Assembly (NCBI GenBank): GCA_902805885.1 | Contig: CADCUM010000079.1 | Location: forward strand, 1 to 64,000 | DNA length: 64,000 bases | Reading direction: 5' to 3' | Source of the DNA: an uncultured Nocardioides sp. | Lineage (GTDB): Bacteria; Actinomycetota; Actinomycetes; Propionibacteriales; Nocardioidaceae | Shown here: piece after piece, positions 16,485 through 25,627 of the stretch | Position numbering within the stretch: the stretch's first letter is position 1 | Layout: every line of letters begins with the position of its first letter | Made by a program: the position numbers and the translations under genes | The notes under the pieces: model-generated | The model's input: only the letters and a program-made list of their open reading frames with translations | What the model was told of the DNA's origin: nothing | The model's database searches: none

Positions 16485-18125
16485 ATGGAGCCCGTCACCC
16501 ACGGCATCACGCTCGACGGCGTGGCGCGGTTCGTCGACCTGGCGACCGATGCGCTCTCCGAGGCGCGCGAGGAGATCGACGCCCTCAACGTCTACCCGGT
16601 CCCCGACGGGGACACGGGGACCAACATGTTCCTCACCGTCTCGGCCGCCCGCGACGGGCTGCGCGAGGCGCGTGCGGCCGACCCGGACCTGTCCCTCGCC
16701 GACGGGCTCGCCGTGCTCGCGCGCTCGGCGCTGCTGGGCGCGCGGGGAAACTCCGGTGTGATCCTGAGCCAGATGCTCCAGGCGTTCGTACGACACCTCG
16801 CCGGGGTCTCGGCCGAGGACCGTCGCGCCGAGGTGGTCGCCGCGGCGATGGCTGCGGCGACGGACGCGAGCTATGCCGCGGTCGGCACCCCCGTCGAGGG
16901 CACGATCCTCACCGTCTCGCGAGCCGCGTCCGACGCGGCCCTGAAGGCGGCCCGGGAGGACGGGGCCAGGGGCAGGCACGTGTTCGTGGCAGCGGCGGCT
17001 GCGGCGAGGGCGGCCCTCGTCCGCACGCCCGAGCAGCTCCCGGTGCTGGCGCAGGCCGGGGTGGTCGACGCCGGGGGACGGGGCCTGTGCGTCGTGCTCG
17101 ACGCGGTCGAGACCGTGTCGACCGGACGACGGCCGCCGCCGGTCCACGCCACCATCGGCACCCGCACGATCCCGGTGGCACTCACGGGGGGTGAGGACCT
17201 GTCGGAGGACGGTCCCGCCTACGAGGTGATGTACCTCCTCGACGCCGACGACGACCGCGTCCCCGACCTGCGGTCCGCGCTGGCTCCGCTGGGCGACAGC
17301 CTGGTGGTGGTCGGCGGACAGGGCCTGTGGAACGTCCACGTGCACGTCGACGACGTCGGGGCTGCCGTCGAGGCGGGCATCAGCGTCGGCCGGCCCCACC
17401 GGATCCGGGTCACCCACTTCGCCGAGCAGGTCGCCGAGGCGCGGTCGCGCACCTCGACCCGCACGGGTCGCAAGGTCGTGGCAGTCGTGGCGGGCGACGG
17501 CCTGGCCGCCCTCTTCGAGTCCGCCGGCGCGGTCGTGGTGCCCGGCGGCCCCGGCCGTCGCCCGTCGACCGGACAGATCCTGGAGGCGGTGGTCTCCTGC
17601 GGCGCCGCGGAGGTGATCGTGCTGCCCAACGACGCGGACACCGTGCGGGCGGCGGAGATCGCGGCCCGCACCGCCGAGCACGAGCACGACGTGCGGGTCG
17701 AGGTGATCCCGACCCGAGCGCAGGTCCAGGGGCTGGCCGCGGTCGCGGTCCACGAGCCGGGGCGCGTCTTCGACGCCGACGTGCGCGAGATGACGGCCAC
17801 CGCGCGACACGCCCGTCACGGCGCGGTCACCGTCGCGGCGCGGCGCGCGATCACCATGGCCGGGCCGTGTGAGCCCGGTGACGCCCTCGGTGTGATCGCC
17901 GGGGACTTCGCGCTGGTCGGCTCCGACCTGCGGGAGGTCGCCACCGGCGTCGTGGACCGGCTGCTCGGTGGCGGTGGCGAGCTCGTCACGATCGTGTCCG
18001 GCGCCGAGGGGGAGGAGCTCGCCGCGGACACCGCGTCGTACGTCGAGGAGCACCACCCCTACGTCGACGTCGTGGTCCACCAGGGGGGCCAGGACCGCTA
18101 CCCGCTGCTCGTCAGCGTGGAGTGA
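16485..18125 (+). CDS. DAK2 domain protein, FakA-like fatty-acid/dihydroxyacetone kinase
   Basis: 546 aa. Residues 10-200 form a DAK2 (DhaL-like) nucleotide-binding domain with LNVYPVPDGDTGTNMFLT, LLGARGNSGVILSQ and GTPVEGTILTVSR. A middle domain and a C-terminal DegV-like half (VIVLPNDADT; GDFALVGSDL) follow. This is the architecture of FakA, the kinase that phosphorylates fatty acids bound to FakB. No FakB gene is in view. The ATG at 16485 follows GCAGGAGAG. It lies 13 bp before recG, as in many Gram-positives. Confidence 0.9.
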   Translation: MEPVTHGITLDGVARFVDLATDALSEAREEIDALNVYPVPDGDTGTNMFLTVSAARDGLREARAADPDLSLADGLAVLARSALLGARGNSGVILSQMLQAFVRHLAGVSAEDRRAEVVAAAMAAATDASYAAVGTPVEGTILTVSRAASDAALKAAREDGARGRHVFVAAAAAARAALVRTPEQLPVLAQAGVVDAGGRGLCVVLDAVETVSTGRRPPPVHATIGTRTIPVALTGGEDLSEDGPAYEVMYLLDADDDRVPDLRSALAPLGDSLVVVGGQGLWNVHVHVDDVGAAVEAGISVGRPHRIRVTHFAEQVAEARSRTSTRTGRKVVAVVAGDGLAALFESAGAVVVPGGPGRRPSTGQILEAVVSCGAAEVIVLPNDADTVRAAEIAARTAEHEHDVRVEVIPTRAQVQGLAAVAVHEPGRVFDADVREMTATARHARHGAVTVAARRAITMAGPCEPGDALGVIAGDFALVGSDLREVATGVVDRLLGGGGELVTIVSGAEGEELAADTASYVEEHHPYVDVVVHQGGQDRYPLLVSVE

Positions 18126-18138
18126 GGGCGGCCCGGCC

Positions 18139-20346
18139 ATGCCCGCGATCACCCCGGACACCCCGGTCGCCGCCGTCTTCGGCAACCACCACAAGAAGCG
18201 CAAGCTCGTCGAGGAAGGCCTCGGCATCCACACCGTGGGGGAGCTGCTGCGCCACTTCCCCCGCCGGTACGTCGCCGCCACGGAGCTCTCGGAGGTGGCC
18301 GAGCCGGTCGAGGGCGAGCAGCTCACCGTCGTCGGGGAGGTCCGCTCGTGCGAGTCCGCCCCGTTCTTCCGTGGCAACCGCCGCCAGTTCCGCACGACGG
18401 TGCGGCTGCGCACCGACGGGCCCGACTTCACGATCACCCTCTTCAGCCCCTACCAGACGCTGGCCGACAAGCACGAGTCCGAGTTCCGTCCGGGTGCGCG
18501 CGCGATCTTCACCGGCAAGGCCAAGCTGTTCCGCCAGTCCTGGCAGCTCGAGCAGGCCCACGGGTTCGCCCTCGACGGGCACGAGGCGGCCGGGCTCAGC
18601 AAGCTGCTGCCCATCTACCCGCTGACCGCCAAGATCTACACCTGGGACCTGCAGAAGGTCATCTCCACGTCGCTCGACCTCGTCCAGGACGTCCCCGACG
18701 TCCTCACGCCCGAGCTGCGCGAGCGGTTCGGCCTGGTGAGCGTCGTGAAGGCGCTGCGCTGGGTGCACGGCCCCGACGACTGGCAGGAGCTCGGGGCGGC
18801 GCTGAAGCGCTTCCGGTTCGAGGAGGCACTCGTCCTGCAGCTCGTGCTGGCCCGGCGGCGGGCGGCGCTCCGCGAGCAGGGCGCCCAGGCCCGGCCGCCG
18901 CGCGAGGGCGGGCTGCTGGACGCGTTCGACGCCCGGTTGCCGTTCGTGCTGACGGCCGGGCAGCGCGAGGTGGGGGAGGTGATCGCGACCGAGCTCGCCC
19001 GGCCCCACCCCATGAACCGGCTGCTCCAGGGCGAGGTCGGGTCGGGCAAGACGCTCGTCGCGCTGAGGGCCATGCTCCACACCGTGGACGCCGGCGGGCA
19101 GGCTGCGCTGCTCGCACCCACGGAGGTGCTCGCCCAGCAGCACCACCGCAGCATCACCGGCATGCTGGGCGACCTCGCCCAGGGCGGGATGCTGGGCGGG
19201 GCCGCCGAGGCGACCGGCGTGGTGCTCCTGACCGGCTCGATGGGCAAGGCCGCGCGGCAGGAGGCGATGCTGCGGATCGTCACCGGCGAGGCGGGCATCG
19301 TCATCGGCACCCACGCCCTGCTCGAGCAGGGCGTGGAGTTCGCCGACCTCGGCCTCGTCGTGGTCGACGAGCAGCACCGTTTCGGGGTGGAGCAGCGGGC
19401 CGCGCTCACGGACAAGGCCGGCACACCGCCGCACGTCCTCGTCATGACCGCGACCCCCATCCCGCGCACCGTCGCGATGACGGTCTTCGGTGACCTCGAG
19501 ACCTCGGTGCTCTCCGAGCTGCCGGCCGGCCGCGCCCCGATCCAGACCAACGTCGTCCCGCTGGCCGACCAGCCGTCGTGGCTCGGCCGGGCCTGGGAGC
19601 GCGTCCGGGAGGAGGTCGCCAAGGGTCACCAGGTCTACGTCGTGTGTCCGCGCATCAGCGGCGATGCGGGGGAGGAGGGGGAGGCCGACCACGTCGACCT
19701 CGACGAGTCCGGCACCGCCGTCAGCCCGCGCCGACCGCTCGCCGCCGTGGAGGACGTCCACTCCGAGCTCGCGCAGGGACCGCTGGCGGGCCTGCGCACC
19801 GCGGTGCTGCACGGCCGGCTTCCCGCGGACGACAAGGAGCGCACGATGCGCGCCTTCGCCGCCGGCGGGATCGACGTCCTCGTCTCCACCACCGTGATCG
19901 AGGTCGGGGTGGACGTCCACAACGCCACGATGATGGTGGTGCTCGACGCCGACCGCTTCGGCGTCTCCCAGCTCCACCAGCTGCGTGGGCGCGTCGGCCG
20001 TGGCGGCCTTCCCGGGCTCTGCCTCCTCGTCACCCACGCCGAGGCCGGGAGCCCCGCCCGCGAGCGCCTCGACGCGGTCGCTGCGACGACCGACGGCTTC
20101 GAGCTCAGCCGCGTCGACCTCGAGCAGCGCCGGGAGGGCGACGTGCTGGGCGCGAGCCAGTCCGGCTTCCGGTCGAGCCTGGTCACCCTGCGCGTCCTGC
20201 GTGACGAGAAGACGATCGTGGCTGCCCGTGAGGCGGCCGAGGCGCTACTCTCCGAGGACCCTGGGCTCGACCGCGCGCCCGACCTCGCCGCCGCCGTGGC
20301 GGAGGTGGAGCGATCCGCGGCCTCCGAGTTCCTGGACAAGGGCTGA
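18139..20346 (+). CDS. recG: ATP-dependent DNA helicase RecG
   Basis: 735 aa superfamily 2 helicase that reverses stalled replication forks and branch-migrates Holliday junctions. N-terminal wedge/OB domain (VVGEVRSCESAPFF), then Walker A GEVGSGKTLVALRAM (about residue 300), DEQHRFGVEQR (motif II), MTATPIPRT (motif III) and the QLRGRVGRGG motif VI. A roughly 20-residue acidic insertion (EEGEADHVDLDESGTAVSP) sits between motifs III and IV. Start ATG 18139. Confidence 0.97.
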   Translation: MPAITPDTPVAAVFGNHHKKRKLVEEGLGIHTVGELLRHFPRRYVAATELSEVAEPVEGEQLTVVGEVRSCESAPFFRGNRRQFRTTVRLRTDGPDFTITLFSPYQTLADKHESEFRPGARAIFTGKAKLFRQSWQLEQAHGFALDGHEAAGLSKLLPIYPLTAKIYTWDLQKVISTSLDLVQDVPDVLTPELRERFGLVSVVKALRWVHGPDDWQELGAALKRFRFEEALVLQLVLARRRAALREQGAQARPPREGGLLDAFDARLPFVLTAGQREVGEVIATELARPHPMNRLLQGEVGSGKTLVALRAMLHTVDAGGQAALLAPTEVLAQQHHRSITGMLGDLAQGGMLGGAAEATGVVLLTGSMGKAARQEAMLRIVTGEAGIVIGTHALLEQGVEFADLGLVVVDEQHRFGVEQRAALTDKAGTPPHVLVMTATPIPRTVAMTVFGDLETSVLSELPAGRAPIQTNVVPLADQPSWLGRAWERVREEVAKGHQVYVVCPRISGDAGEEGEADHVDLDESGTAVSPRRPLAAVEDVHSELAQGPLAGLRTAVLHGRLPADDKERTMRAFAAGGIDVLVSTTVIEVGVDVHNATMMVVLDADRFGVSQLHQLRGRVGRGGLPGLCLLVTHAEAGSPARERLDAVAATTDGFELSRVDLEQRREGDVLGASQSGFRSSLVTLRVLRDEKTIVAAREAAEALLSEDPGLDRAPDLAAAVAEVERSAASEFLDKG

Positions 20347-20365
20347 GAAGGGCTGCAGGACTCGC

Positions 20366-20926
20366 ATGACGCGCATCATCGGCGGAGCCGCCGGAGGGCG
20401 GCGGTTGATGACGCCGCGCGGACAGGCGACCAGGCCCACCAGCGACCGGGTGCGGGAGGCGATGTTCGCCTCCGTCGAGTCCTGGTGCGGGCCCCTCGAC
20501 GGCCTGCGCTTCCTCGACCTCTACGCCGGCTCGGGCGCTGTGGGTCTCGAGGCGTGGTCCCGCGGCGCCGGCGTCGTGACCCTCGTGGAGAAGGACCGCC
20601 GTACGGCCGCGCTGATCAGCCGCAACGCCGCCGCGCTCGGGTTCGCCAAGGCCGACGTCGTCGCAGCCGCTGCGGCCACGGTCCTGGCGAAGCCACCGGC
20701 GGCGCCGTACGACGTCGTCTTCTCCGACCCGCCCTACCCGCTCCCGGACACCGCGGTGCAGGCCGACCTCGCGGCCCTGGTCGCGCACGCCTGGCTCGTG
20801 CCCGACGCGCTCGTCGTCGTCGAGCGCTCCGTGCGGGGACCCGAGCTGGCGTGGCCCGAGGGCATCGAGGCGCAGCGGTCGAAGCGGTACGGCGAGACGG
20901 TGCTTTGGTACGGTCGCGCCACCTGA
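20366..20926 (+). CDS. rsmD: 16S rRNA (guanine(966)-N2)-methyltransferase
   Basis: 186 aa. SAM-dependent methylation of G966 of 16S rRNA. Visible: RIIGGAAGGRRL, RPTSDRVREAMF, the SAM loop LDLYAGSGAVGLEA and the catalytic SDPPYP. The ATG at 20366 is 20 bp after recG. coaD follows after 23 bp, the usual pair. Confidence 0.97.
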   Translation: MTRIIGGAAGGRRLMTPRGQATRPTSDRVREAMFASVESWCGPLDGLRFLDLYAGSGAVGLEAWSRGAGVVTLVEKDRRTAALISRNAAALGFAKADVVAAAAATVLAKPPAAPYDVVFSDPPYPLPDTAVQADLAALVAHAWLVPDALVVVERSVRGPELAWPEGIEAQRSKRYGETVLWYGRAT

Positions 20927-20949
20927 CGTCCGACAGCGAGGAGCACCGG

Positions 20950-21429
20950 GTGCGTCGAGCCGTCTGTCCCGGGTCCTACGACCCCGTGACCACCGGTCAC
21001 CTCGACATCATCGAGCGCGCTGCCAGCCTCTTCGACGAGGTGGTCGTGGCCGTCGGGACCAACGCGTCCAAGAACAGGCTCTTCGAGCCCGCGGAGCGCC
21101 TCGCCATGGTGGAGCAGGTGACCTCGGGGATCGGCAACGTCACGGTGCGCGGGTTCGACGGGCTGATCGTCGACTTCTGCCGCGACGCCGACGCGGTGGC
21201 CATCGTCAAGGGGCTGCGCGGCTCCGTCGACTACGAGTACGAGCTCCCGATGGCACAGATGAACTCGCACCTGACGGGGGTGGAGACCGTGTTCCTGCCG
21301 GGCGCCGTCGGCAACACCTTCGTCTCCTCCAGCCTCGTCAAGGAGGTCTGCGCGCTCGGCGGCGACGTGACCGGCCTCGTGCCGGACGTCGTGCGCGACC
21401 GGCTCGTGGAGCGCCTGTCCGCCCGCTGA
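20950..21429 (+). CDS. coaD: Phosphopantetheine adenylyltransferase
   Basis: 159 aa. Transfers AMP to 4'-phosphopantetheine in CoA synthesis. Visible: CPGSYDPVTTGHLDII (HxGH-type nucleotide site), KGLRGSVDYEYELPMAQMN and SSSLVKEVCALGGDV. GTG 20950 has GAGGAGCACC just upstream. Confidence 0.97.
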   Translation: MRRAVCPGSYDPVTTGHLDIIERAASLFDEVVVAVGTNASKNRLFEPAERLAMVEQVTSGIGNVTVRGFDGLIVDFCRDADAVAIVKGLRGSVDYEYELPMAQMNSHLTGVETVFLPGAVGNTFVSSSLVKEVCALGGDVTGLVPDVVRDRLVERLSAR

Positions 21430-21457
21430 CCCACGCACGGGCCCGAGAGGCACCGTT

Positions 21458-21487
21458 TTGCCGGGCCGTGCAGGCGACGGATACGAT
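21458..21487 (+). promoter_or_regulatory. Promoter of the DUF177-rpmF-rnc-mutM operon
   Basis: TTGCCG (21458-21463), 18 nt, TACGAT (21482-21487). The start codon TTG 21528 gives a leader of about 35 nt that includes CGGGAG. Confidence 0.6.
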
Positions 21488-21527
21488 TCGCAGGTTCTGT
21501 TCGTGTCCGGAAGATCGGGAGCCTCTC

Positions 21528-22082
21528 TTGACCAGCCTGGACCCGAGAGCGCCGTTCGTGCTCGACACCCGCGAGCTCGGCCGCCGCCCGGGGTCCCAGC
21601 GGGTCGTGGAGCTGTCGGTCCCGGCGCCTGCAGAGCTTGGCATCGAGGTCCTCCGGGTCCCCGAGGGCTCGCCGGTCGACCTCGACCTGCGGCTCGAGGC
21701 GGTCATGGAGGGCGTGCTGGTCACGGGGACGGTCAACGCCGTCCTCGAGGGCGAGTGCGTGCGGTGCCTGCAGGCGATCGACGACGAGGTCGACGTGCGC
21801 CTGCAGGAGCTGTACGTCTATCCCGACGTCCGGCACGACGAGTCCGACACGGAGCTCGACGACGAGGCCAGCCGGCTCGAGGACGACCTGCTCGACCTCG
21901 AGCCACTGCTGCGGGATGCGGTGGTGCTCGCACTGCCGTTCCAGCCGCTGTGCCAGGACGACTGTCCGGGACTGTGCGTCGAGTGCGGGGCCCGGCTCGC
22001 GGACGACCCGGACCACACGCACGACGCGCCCGTCGATCCACGGTGGGCCGGACTCGCAGCACTGCAGCAGGACCAGGACTGA
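21528..22082 (+). CDS. DUF177 (YceD-type) zinc-ribbon protein
   Basis: 184 aa. The YceD/DUF177 family sits next to rpmF in most bacteria and is linked to 23S rRNA/50S assembly, but its exact action is unsettled. CVRCLQ and [13 protein letters not shown] provide paired cysteines that probably hold zinc. I chose TTG 21528 because CGGGAG lies 7 nt before it and the longer ORF would run back into the promoter. An acidic linker separates the two Cys motifs. Confidence 0.9.
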   Translation: MTSLDPRAPFVLDTRELGRRPGSQRVVELSVPAPAELGIEVLRVPEGSPVDLDLRLEAVMEGVLVTGTVNAVLEGECVRCLQAIDDEVDVRLQELYVYPDVRHDESDTELDDEASRLEDDLLDLEPLLRDAVVLALPFQPLCQDDCPGLCVECGARLADDPDHTHDAPVDPRWAGLAALQQDQD

Positions 22083-22131
22083 CTCACCAGGCCGAGATCC
22101 CTCGGCCGAGATCAAGCAACAGGAGATCACC

Positions 22132-22317
22132 ATGGCTGTCCCGAAGCGGAAGATGTCGCGCAGCAACACGCGTCACCGCCGTTCGCAGTGGAAGGCCGTC
22201 GCGCCGACCCTCGTGACGTGCGCCAACCCCGCCTGCGGTGCCAAGCACCTGCCGCACCGCGCCTGTGGCCAGTGCGGCCAGTACGGCGCGCGCGCCGACC
22301 GTCGCCAGGTCCTCTGA
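22132..22317 (+). CDS. rpmF: 50S ribosomal protein L32
   Basis: 61 aa. [19 protein letters not shown] is the conserved N-terminus; CANPACG and CGQCG form a complete zinc site, so it is the C+ form. AGGAGATCACC precedes the ATG. Second gene of the operon. Confidence 0.97.
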   Translation: MAVPKRKMSRSNTRHRRSQWKAVAPTLVTCANPACGAKHLPHRACGQCGQYGARADRRQVL

Positions 22318-22337
22318 CCCCGGCTGGTCGGGGCGGC

Positions 22338-23036
22338 GTGCAGGTGTCGACCGACGAGCTCCGTGCCGCGCTCGGTGATCCGGTCCTGGATCCCGAGCTG
22401 CTGGAGCGCGCCCTGACGCACCGCTCGTACGCCTACGAGAACGGCCAGATCCCGACCAACGAGCGCCTGGAGTTCCTGGGCGACTCGGTGCTCGGCGTGG
22501 TCGTGACCGAGACGCTCTACCTCGCCCACCCCGACTTCTCCGAGGGGCGGCTGGCCAAGCTCCGGGCGGCGGTGGTGAACGCGCGGGCGCTCGCCGACGT
22601 CGCGCGTGAGATCGGCCTCGGACAGCACATCAAGCTGGGCCGCGGTGAGGAGACCACCGGTGGCCGCAACAAGGCCTCCATCCTCTCCGACACGGTCGAG
22701 GCCGTCATCGGCGCGATCCACCTCAGCGGCGGCATCACCGAGGCCGCCAAGGTGGTCCACCGGCTCTTCGACCCGGTGATGGAGGCCGCCGCCTCGATGG
22801 GCGCCGGCCTCGACTGGAAGACCTCGCTCCAGGAGCTCTCCGCCAACCTCGGCCTCGGAGTCCCCGAGTACGTCATCGAGGACGACGGGCCCGACCACGC
22901 CAAGACCTTCGTGGCCCGCGTGCGCGTCGGGGAGCAGCTGCTCGGCAACGGCGCCGGCCGCTCCAAGAAGGAGGCCGAGCAGGGCGCGGCCGAGACGGCC
23001 TACATGGAGATCAAGACCCAGGCGGAGAGTGCCTGA
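22338..23036 (+). CDS. rnc: Ribonuclease III
   Basis: 232 aa. Cleaves double-stranded RNA in rRNA precursors and mRNAs. The catalytic signature [13 protein letters not shown] (residues about 37-49), [12 protein letters not shown] and a C-terminal dsRNA-binding domain ([34 protein letters not shown]) are present. Start is GTG 22338; GTG 22344 is an equally placed alternative. It overlaps mutM by 8 bp. Confidence 0.96.
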   Translation: MQVSTDELRAALGDPVLDPELLERALTHRSYAYENGQIPTNERLEFLGDSVLGVVVTETLYLAHPDFSEGRLAKLRAAVVNARALADVAREIGLGQHIKLGRGEETTGGRNKASILSDTVEAVIGAIHLSGGITEAAKVVHRLFDPVMEAAASMGAGLDWKTSLQELSANLGLGVPEYVIEDDGPDHAKTFVARVRVGEQLLGNGAGRSKKEAEQGAAETAYMEIKTQAESA

Positions 23037-23886
23037 GCTCCCCGAGGTCGAGGTCGTCCGGGCCGGCCTCCAGCGCCACGTGCTCGGCCGCACCATCGCG
23101 GGTGTCGACGTGCTCCACCCGCGTCCCGTACGACGCGACGCCAGGGGCTCGACGGGGTTCGTCGCCGCGCTCGTCGGCCAGCGGATCGACGCCGTGCGCC
23201 GCCGTGGCAAGTACTTCTGGCTCGCCCTGGGATCGGGCGACGCGCTCCTCGGCCACCTCGGCATGAGCGGGCAGATGCTCCTCAAGGACCCCGGCAGCGA
23301 GGACGAGCGGCACCTGCGCGTCCGCTTCGCGCTCGAGGCGGCCGCCGTCGACGGCCCCGTGGAGATGCGCTTCGTCGACCAGCGGATGTTCGGTGGCCTG
23401 CTGGTCTCCACCGGCGGCGCGGAGCTGCCGTCCGAGATCGCCCACATCGCGCGCGACCCGATCGACCCGGAGTTCGACGACGACCTCTTCGTCAGCCGCG
23501 CGCGGCGCCGTACGAGCGGGATCAAGCGGCTGCTCCTCGACCAGACGCTCATCTCGGGGGTCGGCAACATCTACGCCGACGAGGCGCTGTGGCGCTCCCG
23601 CCTCCACGGCGAGCGGCCGGGGGACCGGCTCACCGGACCCCAGCTCCGCGCGCTGCTGGGCCACGTGCGGGACGTGATGGGCGCGGCGCTGGAGCAGGGC
23701 GGCACGTCGTTCGACGCCCTCTACGTCAACGTCAACGGCGAGTCCGGCTACTTCGACCGCTCGCTGGACGCCTACGGCCAGGAGGGCCGCCCCTGCGGGC
23801 GCTGCAGCACGCCCATCCGGCGGGTGGCGTTCATGAACCGGTCGTCGTTCTTCTGCCCGCGGTGCCAGCGTCCGCCGCGGAGGTGA
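23029..23886 (+). CDS. mutM: Formamidopyrimidine-DNA glycosylase
   Basis: 285 aa. Removes 8-oxoguanine and FapyG and nicks the abasic site. After the start codon the protein reads PELPEVEVV, with the catalytic Pro1 and Glu2. The lysine beta-hairpin [25 protein letters not shown] and a C-terminal zinc finger ([10 protein letters not shown]...FFCPRCQ) are intact. GTG 23029 lies inside rnc. Confidence 0.97.
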   Translation: MPELPEVEVVRAGLQRHVLGRTIAGVDVLHPRPVRRDARGSTGFVAALVGQRIDAVRRRGKYFWLALGSGDALLGHLGMSGQMLLKDPGSEDERHLRVRFALEAAAVDGPVEMRFVDQRMFGGLLVSTGGAELPSEIAHIARDPIDPEFDDDLFVSRARRRTSGIKRLLLDQTLISGVGNIYADEALWRSRLHGERPGDRLTGPQLRALLGHVRDVMGAALEQGGTSFDALYVNVNGESGYFDRSLDAYGQEGRPCGRCSTPIRRVAFMNRSSFFCPRCQRPPRR

Positions 23887-24056
23887 CCAGTGGCGGAGGC
23901 GGACTGCGCCGGATTGACCGCGGTCGCCCCCTGGTGCGACTCTAGGAGACGGCCGCCTGACGCGTCGGTGACCCCGATCCCGACCCGGCGGCCGCTCCCC
24001 GCACCACCTCTCGGCCCGACTCGTTCGACCTTCTTCGCAGCACCGAAAGGCTCACC

Positions 24057-24254
24057 ATGGCCAAGGCTCTGATCGGCCACCTGGACAGCGACCGGCGGCA
24101 CACCACGGCTCTCACCGTCGAGAACCAGCGGCTCCGCCGCCGCGTGGCCGACCTGGAGTCGCTGGTACTGCGGCTGCAGGCGGAGAACGACCGGCTCGCC
24201 GCCGCCGTGCGCGAGGAGTCGCGCGTCGCGGTCGACGACCTCCAGCCCGCCTGA
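24057..24254 (+). CDS. Small coiled-coil protein, unknown function
   Basis: 65 aa. Residues 20-52 form a strong leucine-zipper pattern (ENQRLRRRVADLESLVLRL; AENDRLAAAV) with Leu/Val every seven residues. The N-terminal 18 residues are MAKALIGHLDSDRRHTTA. No family recognised. The ATG has GAAAGG at a good distance. It stands alone between mutM and an MFS gene, 170 bp after mutM. It probably dimerises; a partner cannot be named. Confidence 0.6.
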   Translation: MAKALIGHLDSDRRHTTALTVENQRLRRRVADLESLVLRLQAENDRLAAAVREESRVAVDDLQPA

Positions 24255-24303
24255 CTGCTTCACCGAACAGGGTGCGGCGGCACGCCGCGCCACCTAGGCT
24301 CAC

Positions 24304-25587
24304 GTGCTCGTGAGCCGGCTCGTCGAGACAGTCTTCCCCACCCGACTCGGCACCGGCTTCCGGTGGCTGGTCGGGTCGTCCTGGGTGAGCAACCTGGGCG
24401 ACGGGCTGATGATCGCGGCCGGCCCCCTGCTGGTGGCGTCCCAGACCCGCGACCCGCTCCTGGTGGCGGCGGCGATGGTCGCGCTCCACCTGCCGTGGCT
24501 GCTCGTCGGGTTGTACGCCGGCGCTCTCGCCGACCGCCTCGACCGTCGCGTCATCATGATGGTGGCCAACGCGGTGCGGACCGCGGTGGTCGGTGGCCTG
24601 TGCGTGGTGATCGCGACCGGCCACGTGAGCATCGCCGTCGTCCTCGTGGCCCTGCTGGCCCTCGGGACGGCCGAGACGTTCGCCGACGCCACCAGCGGCA
24701 CCCTGGCGCCGATGCTGGTCGAGAAGCGCGACCTCGGCATCGCCAACGCGCGCCTGATGGTCGGCTCCATCACCGGCAACCAGCTGGTCGGGCCGGCCCT
24801 CGGGGCCCTGCTCTTCACCGTGGGCGCCGCGTGGCCGTTCGCGGTGAACGCCGTGCTGCTGGCGCTCGCCGTGGCACTGGTCGCCCGCATCGGCACGCCG
24901 CCGGGAGCGGTGCGCGAGGCGGTGGACACCCACGTGCTCCGCGACATCGCCGAGGGCGTGCGGTGGCTGGTGGGGAACCCACCGGTGCGGACCCTGGCCG
25001 TCATCATCGTCGTCTTCAACGTGACGTGGGCGGCCCCCTGGTCGGTGCTGGTGCTGTGGGCCTTGGAGCGCGTCGGCATCGACGAGGCGGGGTTCGGGCT
25101 GCTGACGACCGCCTCCGCCCTGGGCGGGCTGCTGGCGACGTTCGGCTACGGCCGGCTCGAGCGGATGGTGCCGCTGGCGACGCTGATGCGGTTCGTGCTG
25201 ATGGCCGAGGTGCTCTTCCACCTCGCGATGGCCCTGACGACCTCGGCGTGGGCGGCGTACCCGCTGATGTTCTTCTTCGGCGCCTACGCGTTCGTCTGGG
25301 GGACCCTCTCCCAGGCCGTCCGGCAACGGGCCGTCCCTGCGGAGTACCAGGGGCGCGTCGGGTCGGTCTACATGATGTGCGTGATGGGCGGGATGCTCGC
25401 GGGGTCGGTCGTCGGCGGGCTGATCGCCCGTCAGTGGGGAACCGTGGCGCCGTGGTGGTTCGCGTTCGTGGGCTCCGGTGTCACCCTCGCGATGGTCTGG
25501 CGCCAGCTGGGCCACATCGCGCACGCCGACGACGTGGCGACCGCGAACGCGGCGGCCGCCGAGGAAGCGCCGGCGAATCCGTCCTGA
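24304..25587 (+). CDS. MFS transporter (EntS/MFS_3-like exporter)
   Basis: 427 aa with about 12 transmembrane helices. The motif-A-like loop GALADRLDRRVIMMVAN between helices 2 and 3, and ATSGTLAPMLVEKRDLGIANARL, are typical of the MFS_3 exporter group that includes enterobactin and drug exporters. No siderophore or antibiotic genes lie nearby, so the substrate is open. A -10 box TAGGCT (24295-24300) lies 3 nt before GTG 24304 and 9 nt before GTG 24310; the second may be the true leaderless start, shortening the protein by two residues. Confidence 0.9.
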   Translation: MLVSRLVETVFPTRLGTGFRWLVGSSWVSNLGDGLMIAAGPLLVASQTRDPLLVAAAMVALHLPWLLVGLYAGALADRLDRRVIMMVANAVRTAVVGGLCVVIATGHVSIAVVLVALLALGTAETFADATSGTLAPMLVEKRDLGIANARLMVGSITGNQLVGPALGALLFTVGAAWPFAVNAVLLALAVALVARIGTPPGAVREAVDTHVLRDIAEGVRWLVGNPPVRTLAVIIVVFNVTWAAPWSVLVLWALERVGIDEAGFGLLTTASALGGLLATFGYGRLERMVPLATLMRFVLMAEVLFHLAMALTTSAWAAYPLMFFFGAYAFVWGTLSQAVRQRAVPAEYQGRVGSVYMMCVMGGMLAGSVVGGLIARQWGTVAPWWFAFVGSGVTLAMVWRQLGHIAHADDVATANAAAAEEAPANPS

Positions 25588-25627
25588 CGCCTGCGTGACC
25601 TGCGCCACTCGGTCTCGTTGACAGGGC